DNA of 5,312 bases, from the NCBI GenBank assembly GCA_029266815.1, contig JAQSWC010000164.1, positions 1 through 5,312 on the forward strand, given 5' to 3'. Shown piece by piece: positions 1-5,312 of this stretch; position 1 is the stretch's first letter; every line of letters begins with the position of its first letter. The position numbers and the translations under genes were made by a program. The stretch comes from Paucimonas sp. GTDB taxonomy: Bacteria; Pseudomonadota; Gammaproteobacteria; Burkholderiales; Burkholderiaceae_D. The notes under the pieces are model-generated. The model saw only the letters and a program-made list of their open reading frames with translations. It searched no databases and was not told the DNA's origin.

Positions 1-784
1 GATAGACTTCGGCGCGGCAGTGCTGCGCACCCTTGAGCGATGCCGGATTGCCGCCGAGTTCCCTGTAGCCGAAGGCGCTGGGAGCGAGGCGCAGGCCGAA
101 CGCATCGCGGGCGGGGACGCCGGCAGCGCGGCACAGCCCGACGAACAGGCCATTGATGTCGCCGCACTTGCCGCCGAAATTCTTGGTTTCCAGCATGGCC
201 TTGATATCGCCCGTGCCGCAGCCGCGGACCTTAGGCTCGCGGTAGGTGCTGACGACGATCCAGTCAAAGATGCGCTGGACCTTTTCAAAATCACTGCGCG
301 CACCTTCGGTAACCTGGCGCGCAGTGACGCGGACGATGCCGTCGAGCGGCATTAAATCAGTGGGTCGCAGCCACTTGCGCAGTTCTTCGGGCGTTTCGCG
401 TTTGAAGTTCGAAGCGGACCAGTCCACAGTGCGGTTCTCGGTGCGTACGCGGCTAGTCACTTCCAGCACTGCCGGCGCAGAGCCGTCGAATTCTGCCTGA
501 AGGAATTTCGCGCCGTAGTTGCTTTCGGTGCCAATGCGCATGGTCTTGGCATTGCCCGACCAGTTGCTCGACAGCGATTGCTGCCAAGGCGTGTCGACGG
601 AAGGCAGAGGTACCCACACTGTGGAGGGGCCGCCGGTTCGTTTCAGGTTGACGGAAGTCGTGACTTCGAAGGTGCGCCAGTTTCCGGGCTGCGGCTCAAA
701 GCGGCGTTTTTCTTCCTGCTGAGCCAGTACAGCGGTCGGCAAGGACGCGAGGAACAGGCTGCCGGATGCGGCTTTCAGCAGCAC
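1..784 (-). CDS. Exported transglutaminase-like protein, 3'-partial (runs off left edge)
   Basis: The protein belongs to the transglutaminase-like/papain-fold superfamily, whose bacterial members are mostly periplasmic peptidases or amidases; its substrate cannot be read from the sequence. Taking GTG at 784 as the first conventional start, 261 residues are visible. The hydrophobic stretch LLKAASGSLFLASLPTAVLA ends in a signal-peptidase-like A-Q junction near residue 22. A beta-rich N-terminal region follows (FEPQPGNWRTFEVTT, then VWVPLPSVD). The transglutaminase core comes next: the motif GGKCGDINGLF carries the likely nucleophile Cys207, and AQHCRAEVY carries the likely His255. The catalytic Asp should lie just beyond the edge. 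Other cysteines are at 189, 218 and 256. The reading frame is unbroken from 811 to base 1. The start is uncertain: an in-frame twin-arginine motif (TRRVLLK) straddles the GTG, but no standard start precedes it. The gene lies close behind the thioredoxin gene and is probably cotranscribed with it. Confidence 0.86.
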   Translation of the reverse strand, partial: MLLKAASGSLFLASLPTAVLAQQEEKRRFEPQPGNWRTFEVTTSVNLKRTGGPSTVWVPLPSVDTPWQQSLSSNWSGNAKTMRIGTESNYGAKFLQAEFDGSAPAVLEVTSRVRTENRTVDWSASNFKRETPEELRKWLRPTDLMPLDGIVRVTARQVTEGARSDFEKVQRIFDWIVVSTYREPKVRGCGTGDIKAMLETKNFGGKCGDINGLFVGLCRAAGVPARDAFGLRLAPSAFGYRELGGNPASLKGAQHCRAEVY

Positions 785-793
785 GCGGCGCGT
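773..793 (-). other. Twin-arginine (Tat) signal motif coding region
   Basis: In the frame of the transglutaminase-like gene, bases 793-773 encode TRRVLLK, which fits the Tat consensus (S/T)-R-R-x-F/L-L-K. A hydrophobic stretch and an Ala-x-Ala-type cleavage site follow. The two arginines lie upstream of GTG 784, so a protein starting there would lose the Tat motif and look like an ordinary Sec substrate. Conservation of the motif suggests that the native protein begins further upstream. Confidence 0.6.
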
Positions 794-811
794 TTCGGAG
801 TGGTTTTTATT

Positions 812-834
812 TTAGTACAATTTTTGGTTTCCTT
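812..834 (-). promoter_or_regulatory. Ribosome binding site with TTG-TAC-TAA instead of an open start
   Basis: AAGGA at 834-830 is a good Shine-Dalgarno sequence lying 18 bases after the thioredoxin stop codon. Nine bases further on, TTG at 820-818 is in frame with the transglutaminase-like protein, but it is followed by TAC and then the stop TAA at 814-812. Between that stop and GTG 784 there is no ATG, GTG or TTG. A single base change in the TAA would open the frame from the TTG. Alternatively, one A fewer in the A-run at 814-811 would open it from an ATT at 821-819. Confidence 0.5.
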
Positions 835-851
835 CGATAGATGAATCTTGT

Positions 852-1427
852 TCAGTGCCGGGTTTTTTGGGTATTGGCTTTCGCTGCCTCGCCATCTTTC
901 AGCAATTTCTCGATGGCTTTCTTGAAGCCTGCGTGGTTGCGATCCAGTTCGCCCACCACGCGCCATCGTGCGCGGCCAGTGCGGTCAATGATGACAGTGG
1001 TGGGCAATATGCCCCCGGCCCACTTCTTGAAATGCTCGCCGGTCCTGTCCAGCAGTATCGGGTAACCGACCGGATGGTCGCTCATGAAACGCTCGATGGC
1101 CGGCTTTGATTCCTTGAAATTGACACCGAGCACCACCAGTTTTTCTTTGGCGGCATCATTGCGCGCCAGATCGTTCAGGTAAGGCAACTCGTCAATGCAC
1201 GGTGCACACCAGCCAGCCCAGAAATTCAATATGACGACCTTGCCGCGCAATGCGTCGAGTGTCCACTCCCGGCCTTCCAAGTCTTTCAAGTTGAGAGAGG
1301 GCGTTCCCATTTTGGCGGGGAAACGCTGCAATACCTGCTCCGCCGGAACTGGACGGGCTGTGATTGCAAGCCCGGCGAAGACCAAGGCAATCAGGTAGAT
1401 ACGACCGGTTGAAAGCTTGGGTGGCAT
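852..1427 (-). CDS. TlpA/ResA-like periplasmic thiol:disulfide oxidoreductase
   Basis: This 191-residue protein has a thioredoxin fold and is expected to act in the periplasm as a thiol-disulfide reductase. Residues 10-29 form a hydrophobic signal peptide or anchor (YLIALVFAGLAI), with a likely cleavage after VPA near residue 29. The AhpC/TSA-Redoxin-type domain starts near residue 41 (GTPSLNLKDLEG). The active site WCAPC is at residues 73-77, within the segment VILNFWAGWCAPCIDELP. The cis-proline typical of the fold is Pro142 in GILPTTVIIDR. The C-terminus is a lysine-rich tail. Length and motif order are normal for TlpA/ResA proteins, and a specific role such as cytochrome c maturation cannot be assigned. 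ATG 1427 is the only standard start before an in-frame upstream TGA; no clear Shine-Dalgarno precedes it. The transglutaminase-like gene follows in the same direction, suggesting that the reductase could maintain that enzyme's cysteines. Confidence 0.93.
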   Translation of the reverse strand: MPPKLSTGRIYLIALVFAGLAITARPVPAEQVLQRFPAKMGTPSLNLKDLEGREWTLDALRGKVVILNFWAGWCAPCIDELPYLNDLARNDAAKEKLVVLGVNFKESKPAIERFMSDHPVGYPILLDRTGEHFKKWAGGILPTTVIIDRTGRARWRVVGELDRNHAGFKKAIEKLLKDGEAAKANTQKTRH

Positions 1428-1600
1428 GGCGGCAATGCGTCGGGTCGGACTTCAAAAAGCCGGGACATGATACCAAAGATGCACCTCTGCGTTCAGTGCA
1501 GCGAGGAATAGAAAAAAGCGGAGGAGAGGACGGTGCCTGAAGCCGGTTCGGGATGTGACGAAGATTCCCGCAGAATGTCAGGTCTGTAGAAAATCGCCGT
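1428..1600. other. Intergenic region, no gene seen
   Basis: These 173 bases separate the 101-residue protein gene from the thioredoxin gene. I see no coding frame with a plausible start and no RNA gene. The only element I can support is the candidate promoter at 1467-1496. A run of six Ts (minus strand, near 1530) has no stem before it and is not a terminator. Confidence 0.5.
1467..1496 (-). promoter_or_regulatory. Candidate sigma70-type promoter with extended -10
   Basis: On the minus strand, TATCAT (1472-1467) matches the -10 consensus at five of six positions and is preceded by TGG (1475-1473), giving an extended -10 element. A weak -35, CTGAAC (1496-1491), lies 18 bases upstream. Transcription would begin near 1460, leaving a leader of about 33 bases before the thioredoxin ATG. 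This would make the thioredoxin and transglutaminase-like genes their own transcription unit. It is a pattern match only. Confidence 0.4.
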
Positions 1601-1906
1601 TCAGGCAGCTTTCTGTTGTGTGGCCTGTTCCTCGCGGATTACTACCGGCAAGCCCGGCTGCACCTTGTCCGCGAGTCCGCGATAGAGAGAGTTCACAAGG
1701 GGCTCGAACACTTCGCGGCGCAGGGCGGTGATTTTCTGATTCGATTCACCGTGCACTTCATAGGTGACCGAACAGCTTTCCGCTCCCGCATTCAGAAGGA
1801 TGCGGCCGAGCTGCCCGAGTTCGCTATGACGCAGGATGTATTCATAACTGGTGGGCGAGAGCGGCCGGCGTTGCGCGGTAACGTTGGAGGGAAGCTGGAA
1901 TGTCAT
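1601..1906 (-). CDS. Unrecognised 101-residue protein
   Basis: I do not recognise this family. The protein has no signal peptide or membrane segment, so it is probably cytoplasmic. After a polar N-terminus of about 20 residues comes YEYILRHSELGQLGRILLN (probable helix), then ESCSVTYEVHG (probable strand, with the only cysteine), then a likely helix ITALRREVFEPLVNSLYRGL. The C-terminus is a Gln/Ala-rich tail. A GC-biased third codon position and the shared direction with its neighbours favour this frame over the 133-codon frame on the other strand. ATG 1906 lacks a strong Shine-Dalgarno. The gene begins 104 bases after the propeller gene, so cotranscription with it is possible. Confidence 0.65.
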   Translation of the reverse strand: MTFQLPSNVTAQRRPLSPTSYEYILRHSELGQLGRILLNAGAESCSVTYEVHGESNQKITALRREVFEPLVNSLYRGLADKVQPGLPVVIREEQATQQKAA

Positions 1907-2010
1907 ACGGATACTGACCGAGAAAAGCCGGCATTGTCCGTGTTTTTTGCGCTCCCTTCCATACCATGCTCATGGGATTGCTTATCTAGAATCCCCGGAT
2001 TTGAGCCATC

Positions 2011-2967
2011 TCAATGAATGACCACGCCCCACGGCAGTTCACCGACGGGAATGTCGGCAATCTTTTCGCGCTTCTCCGTATCGATGACGGACACCGAGTG
2101 CGAGCGGCCGTTGGCGATATAGAGTTTCTTGCCGTCTGGCGTGAGCGCCATGTTCCACGGGCGCTGTCCGACCGGGATGGTCGCAACCACCTTGTTTTCC
2201 TTCGTGTCGATCACGGACACGCTGGCATCGCGGCCGTTTGATGTGTAGACCTGCTTCCCGTCGGGAGACACTGCAATGCCGTTGGCAAAGGTGCCGGCCT
2301 GGATTTTCGCGACGGATTTCATGCTGCGCGTATCGATCGCATAGACGGTGTTCTCGAGCTCGCAGGCGACATAGGCAAGCGCGCCGTCCGGCGTGAAGCC
2401 GATGCCGCGCGGGCGGCGGCCTACCTCGATCTTGCCGATCTCCGTGCGCTTGGCCACGTCAATCACGTTGACTTCCTCCGCTTCCTCTGCGCTCACATAG
2501 ACCTGCTTCGAATCCGGGGTGAATTCTGCATGCTCCGGATTCTTGCCGCTAACCTTCACGCTGAAGGCGACTTTGCCGGTGGCGGTATCGATGAAAGCCA
2601 CGCTGTTGGTGAGTTCGCTTGCGGCGATCACCCATTTACCGTCAGGGGAGAGGCTGACACCTTCCGGCGACTCGCCGAGTTCTATCTTATCGACCACGGC
2701 ACGTTTCGCGGTGTCGACGACCAGCAGGGCATTCTGAGGCTGGTCGCTTACGTACAGTTTTTTGCCGTCAGCAGACACAGCCAGTCCGCGCGGCTTCTTG
2801 CCGGCCTTGATTTCGCCAATGACTTTATCTTCGCTGGTATCAATCACCGATAGGGTGCCCGACTTTTCGTTCGGCACATAGGCAATCGGGGCAGCCAGTA
2901 CGTTGGCCGATGAAGCGGAGATGCACAGCCAGAAAAAGGCACGGGGAAGAATACGTTTCATCATCAT
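2011..2967 (-). CDS. Secreted seven-repeat YVTN beta-propeller protein
   Basis: This 318-residue protein should be exported and fold into a seven-bladed beta-propeller, a binding or scaffold fold with no catalytic motif visible. The signal peptide is residues 1-25 (MMMKRILPRAFFWLC, cut after NVLA); the cysteine at 15 does not form a lipobox. Seven repeats of about 42 residues start near residue 29. Each has a Y(V/I)-type strand, a variant of SV(I/F)DT, a P-rich turn and a (S/T)PDGK or related end; the last ends LPWGVVIH at the C-terminus. Length and seven repeats fit the propeller family known from PQQ-dependent alcohol catabolism operons (TIGR03866, from memory). The start is ATG 2967, since AAGGA lies seven bases upstream; an in-frame TTG at 2985 lies upstream of that site and is disfavoured. 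The gene follows a TonB-dependent receptor, which suggests a shared envelope or uptake role. No PQQ enzyme is in view, so the PQQ link is inference. Confidence 0.9.
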   Translation of the reverse strand: MMMKRILPRAFFWLCISASSANVLAAPIAYVPNEKSGTLSVIDTSEDKVIGEIKAGKKPRGLAVSADGKKLYVSDQPQNALLVVDTAKRAVVDKIELGESPEGVSLSPDGKWVIAASELTNSVAFIDTATGKVAFSVKVSGKNPEHAEFTPDSKQVYVSAEEAEEVNVIDVAKRTEIGKIEVGRRPRGIGFTPDGALAYVACELENTVYAIDTRSMKSVAKIQAGTFANGIAVSPDGKQVYTSNGRDASVSVIDTKENKVVATIPVGQRPWNMALTPDGKKLYIANGRSHSVSVIDTEKREKIADIPVGELPWGVVIH

Positions 2968-2974
2968 GTCGAAA

Positions 2975-2979
2975 TCCTT
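2975..2979 (-). promoter_or_regulatory. Ribosome binding site of the beta-propeller gene
   Basis: AAGGA lies seven bases before ATG 2967 and decides that start. Three consecutive ATG codons follow (2967, 2964, 2961); the first has the best spacing. Confidence 0.75.
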
Positions 2980-3046
2980 AAGCAATGTTGGAGGCGGGTG
3001 TTATGTACAGAAATTGGCAATTCGAGTGGCCTACGCGTGAGTGGTA

Positions 3047-3074
3047 TTCCTCCCTTTGAAAGGAAAGGAAGGAA
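3047..3074 (-). repeat. Polypyrimidine/polypurine tract with imperfect hairpin potential
   Basis: On the plus strand a pyrimidine run (TTCCTCCCTTT) is followed, after one G, by a purine run of repeated GGAA units. TTCCT (3047-3051) can pair with AGGAA (3066-3070), and CCTT (3053-3056) with AAGG (3060-3063), separated by a small internal loop. No T-run follows on the transcribed strand, so it is not an intrinsic terminator. A role in messenger processing or as a protein site is possible but unsupported. Confidence 0.3.
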
Positions 3075-3138
3075 ACATAAAACTGTTGCCAAGATTTGCA
3101 TTTACCGAGCAAGCAGTATGTGGATTGCTGTGCATTAT

Positions 3139-5312
3139 TCACCAGCGATAGCGAACTCCCAGCCACATCCCGCGAGGTGCGCCATAACCGTAGAACGGTT
3201 CCGATACCGGATTGCCGCCGTCAAACGTGCGGTTCGGCCCGGTGAAAAAATTTGTGCCCAACACGCCAAAGTTCCTGTACCGCTTGTTGAAGACGTTGTT
3301 CACACGAACCGACAACTCCAGGTTCTTGGCTATCTCGTAGCGAGTATCGGCATTGAATACGGTGTAACCCGGCACCATGCCGCGCGCATCGCGGTTGTTC
3401 TCGTCGCCACGCACAAAGATCGCGCTGTTGCATACTGCATTCAATCCTAGGGACCACCGATCAGAAACGTCAACGTCAAGGCGTAGTTTGAAGGCGTGGC
3501 GCGGAATGCCGGGAATGCGGTTGCCGGGAAGGATATCGATAGCGCCGTCCTCATCTGCACTGGTGTTGGCTTCGGCTGGCGCCGAGAAAGCGGAAAGGTA
3601 GCTTGCCCGGATATAACTGTAGTGCGCGCTCAGCCCTACGCTGTTCTGCTTCCAGGCCGACGACAGTTCAATGCCTTCCCGGCGTGTTCTGCCCACGTTC
3701 TGGAAGTAACCAGCATTCGATGCGCCGCCGCTGCTGTTGATGAACTGGATGTCGTCATGCAGATCGGTGCGGTAGGCCGCGGTGCTCCAGCTCCAACCGC
3801 CGGCTTGCTTGCCTCGTGCGCCAATCTCCATTGTCTTCGAAACAATTTTTTTCAACGGCGGATCAGCCAGAAAATTGTTCGGCAGCTTGCAGGGCGCTTC
3901 CGGATCGGCGCACGTCAGCTCGATAGGCGTGGGCGCACGCATGCCTTCGTTGTAGCCGGCATAGGCGGTGAAACTACGGGAGGGATTGAAATTGATGCCG
4001 ACTGCGGGATTGAAACGGGAGAAGCGGTGGCTGCCGTTCAACTCGGGTGCCGTGCCGCTCTGGTCGGCAATCGTCACGCGTGCCTGGTTGTAGCGGCCCG
4101 ATACCGTCGCATTCCACGCTGGGCTTATCGACCAGGTATCGAATAGGAAGAGACCCCTGTAACGGCTGGTCGTGCGCGCGTCGGTCGAGAGTTCGAAATC
4201 TCCGGTGGCGATTGCTGCGCGCCCGGGCGTGAAATCCGCATCCTGCGATTCCTGCATGAAGGTCGCGCGGCCGGCATCGGCATCGGCGCCGATCACCAGT
4301 TGATTCGCGCGTCCTGCCAATGTGCCGAGGAAAGTGAGTTGCATGCCGACACCGTAACTTTTCTGATCGATGGTGGAACGGTCGTTGGTCGCTTCTACGT
4401 CATCGGGCAATCCATCCTCTTCGATCTCACCGAATTCGTCGTTCACGTTGCTGGAGACATTGCTGTTGCGATAGCTGCGCCAGTAGAGGTTGGCTCCGGC
4501 GGTAACGCCGGCACGGATGCGGTGGCTGGCCTTCATGGTAAGAAAATCCAGCCGGTTGGTGTTCATGTCCGGATAGGTGTATGCCTGTTTCGGATTGTCC
4601 GCAAAGGAGGCGGGAAGCGTTTGCGTGCCTTCCAGCCGGTTGTCGGCAAGCGTCATCCCGAGATCGATATCGGTGGTGCCGTCCTGATAGCCGCCTTGCC
4701 CGAAGAACTGACGTATGCGGCTCGGGTTATGATCGGCCCATCCTTTTTCGTTCAGCCCGTTTGCTGTAACGAAATAATCCCATGCTCCGGCCTTCCCGCC
4801 TTGTTCGATTTCTGCAGCCTTGCGGCCGAATGAGCCTGCCGAAACCTGTGCCGTACCGCCGGGGTGGTCGCGACCACGCTTGGTTTCAATCGCCAGTGCG
4901 CCGCCCAGCGTATTCAGGCCGAAAGCCGGATTGGAGCCGGGGACAAGCTGGATGCGGGCGATGGCCGATTGCGGTACCAGGTCCCAGTTGACCACGTCGC
5001 CGAAGGGCTCGTTGATACGCGCGCCGTTCTGGAATACCGAGACGCCCTGCGGCACACCCAGCACAGGCGATGCGGTAAAGCCCCTGAAATTCACATCGAC
5101 CTGGAAGGGATTGCCTTGCGCGTTATTGATGCTCACGCTGCCGGGGTTACGCTCAAGGTAATCCGTCAGCGAGTTCTGGCCTTGCCGGTTGATGTCACGG
5201 AATACCTGCACATTGGCAGGAACATTCCGGATCGGCACTTCAGGACCGGGATGCGAGGTGACGCCGATGACTTCGACTGTCTCGCCAGCCTCATGCGCAT
5301 GAGCAGCTGCCG
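3139..5312 (-). CDS. TonB-dependent outer-membrane receptor, 5'-partial (runs off right edge)
   Basis: The receptor should sit in the outer membrane and import a substrate using TonB energy; the substrate is not determined. The open frame continues through base 5312, giving 723 whole codons, so GTG 5238 is not the true start. The visible N-terminus (AAAHAHEAGE) resembles a mature end just after a signal peptide, and a TonB-box-like ETVEVIGV follows at 5283-5260. Counting from 5238, the plug spans about residues 5-122 (SLTDYLERNPG, VNFRGFTASP, VVNWDLVPQSAIARIQLVPG, LGGALAIETKRG). The barrel fills the rest. Features include an acidic putative loop at 267-282, a Cys443-x6-Cys450 pair in IELTCADPEAPCKLP, the RGDENN segment near 610-615, the late-barrel VRVNNVFNKRY, and a C-terminal aromatic Trp699 in LGVRYRW. 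The order matches COG4772-type (FecA/CirA-like) receptors. It precedes the propeller gene by 171 bases. Confidence 0.93.
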   Translation of the reverse strand, partial: AAAHAHEAGETVEVIGVTSHPGPEVPIRNVPANVQVFRDINRQGQNSLTDYLERNPGSVSINNAQGNPFQVDVNFRGFTASPVLGVPQGVSVFQNGARINEPFGDVVNWDLVPQSAIARIQLVPGSNPAFGLNTLGGALAIETKRGRDHPGGTAQVSAGSFGRKAAEIEQGGKAGAWDYFVTANGLNEKGWADHNPSRIRQFFGQGGYQDGTTDIDLGMTLADNRLEGTQTLPASFADNPKQAYTYPDMNTNRLDFLTMKASHRIRAGVTAGANLYWRSYRNSNVSSNVNDEFGEIEEDGLPDDVEATNDRSTIDQKSYGVGMQLTFLGTLAGRANQLVIGADADAGRATFMQESQDADFTPGRAAIATGDFELSTDARTTSRYRGLFLFDTWSISPAWNATVSGRYNQARVTIADQSGTAPELNGSHRFSRFNPAVGINFNPSRSFTAYAGYNEGMRAPTPIELTCADPEAPCKLPNNFLADPPLKKIVSKTMEIGARGKQAGGWSWSTAAYRTDLHDDIQFINSSGGASNAGYFQNVGRTRREGIELSSAWKQNSVGLSAHYSYIRASYLSAFSAPAEANTSADEDGAIDILPGNRIPGIPRHAFKLRLDVDVSDRWSLGLNAVCNSAIFVRGDENNRDARGMVPGYTVFNADTRYEIAKNLELSVRVNNVFNKRYRNFGVLGTNFFTGPNRTFDGGNPVSEPFYGYGAPRGMWLGVRYRW
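5260..5283 (-). other. TonB-box-like segment of the receptor
   Basis: Bases 5283-5260 encode ETVEVIGV, close to the ETVxV form of the TonB box, about ten residues after the likely signal-peptide cleavage point. It lies upstream of GTG 5238, which supports the view that the real gene starts beyond the window. Confidence 0.6.

Larger units (their letters stand above)
2968..3138. other. Intergenic region between receptor and propeller genes
   Basis: These 171 bases are more AT-rich than the flanking genes and contain no plausible coding frame. They hold the propeller ribosome binding site, a pyrimidine-then-purine tract at 3047-3074 and a short inverted repeat AATTG-C-CAATT near 3015-3025 (read on the minus strand). 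I found no clear -35/-10 pair and no terminator with a U-run, so whether the propeller gene has its own promoter is open. Confidence 0.5.

Noticed and set aside
1974..1995. Inverted repeat GGGATT/AATCCC with a 10-base loop downstream of the propeller gene
   Set aside because: The stem is only six pairs and no T-run follows on the transcribed strand, so it does not qualify as an intrinsic terminator.
2003..2017. Short hairpin TTGAG-ATGG-CTCAA overlapping the propeller stop codon
   Set aside because: Five base pairs with no T-run; too weak to be a terminator.
1616..2017. 133-codon open frame on the plus strand
   Set aside because: It overlaps the 101-residue gene and the end of the propeller gene. 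The minus-strand frame has better codon bias and shares direction with its neighbours.
2060..2890. Repeated short DNA similarities across the propeller gene
   Set aside because: They reflect the seven protein repeats rather than a CRISPR array or separate DNA repeat; the units are divergent and remain in frame.
2983..2985. TTG at 2985 as the propeller start
   Set aside because: It lies upstream of the AAGGA ribosome binding site and would add polar residues before the signal peptide; ATG 2967 fits better.
3496..4146. 216-codon open frame on the plus strand
   Set aside because: It lies wholly inside the receptor gene on the other strand and its translation has no domain pattern; it is a shadow of GC-rich coding sequence.
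4300..4833. 177-codon open frame on the plus strand
   Set aside because: Antisense to the receptor barrel and plug, where the minus-strand protein shows clear family motifs; no independent support.
5236..5238. GTG at 5238 as the receptor start
   Set aside because: The frame stays open to the window edge and encodes a TonB-box-like segment upstream, so this GTG is internal.

Overview
This window looks like part of a betaproteobacterial chromosome (moderate confidence). GC content is fairly high, codon third positions are GC-rich, and the encoded proteins are typical of a Gram-negative envelope. Every gene I can support lies on the minus strand, so the genes read from right to left. The opposite-strand open frames are shadows.

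Right to left. (1) 5312-3139: a TonB-dependent outer-membrane receptor that runs off the right edge. Only its signal peptide and perhaps a few residues are missing; the TonB box, plug and 22-strand barrel are present. (2) 3138-2968: a 171-base AT-richer gap holding a good ribosome binding site. (3) 2967-2011: a secreted seven-repeat YVTN beta-propeller protein, resembling the propeller known from operons for PQQ-dependent alcohol catabolism. (4) 1906-1601: an unrecognised 101-residue protein, probably cytoplasmic. (5) 1600-1428: a gap with a candidate extended -10 promoter reading into the next gene. (6) 1427-852: a TlpA/ResA-like periplasmic thioredoxin with a WCAPC active site. (7) From about 811 to the left edge: an exported transglutaminase-like protein, cut off before its catalytic Asp.

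The layout suggests two functional pieces. The receptor and propeller form an outer-membrane/periplasm pair that could handle uptake or sensing for a periplasmic enzyme system. The TlpA-like protein and the transglutaminase-like protein, 40 bases apart in the same direction, look like an operon in which a thiol reductase could keep a cysteine-dependent periplasmic enzyme active. The link between the two pieces is inferred from proximity only.

The most notable oddity is at the start of the transglutaminase-like gene. A well-formed twin-arginine motif is encoded in frame, but no ATG, GTG or TTG lies between it and an in-frame TAA. A good Shine-Dalgarno sequence sits just upstream of that stop. 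I found no CRISPR array, tRNA, rRNA, insertion sequence or convincing intrinsic terminator.
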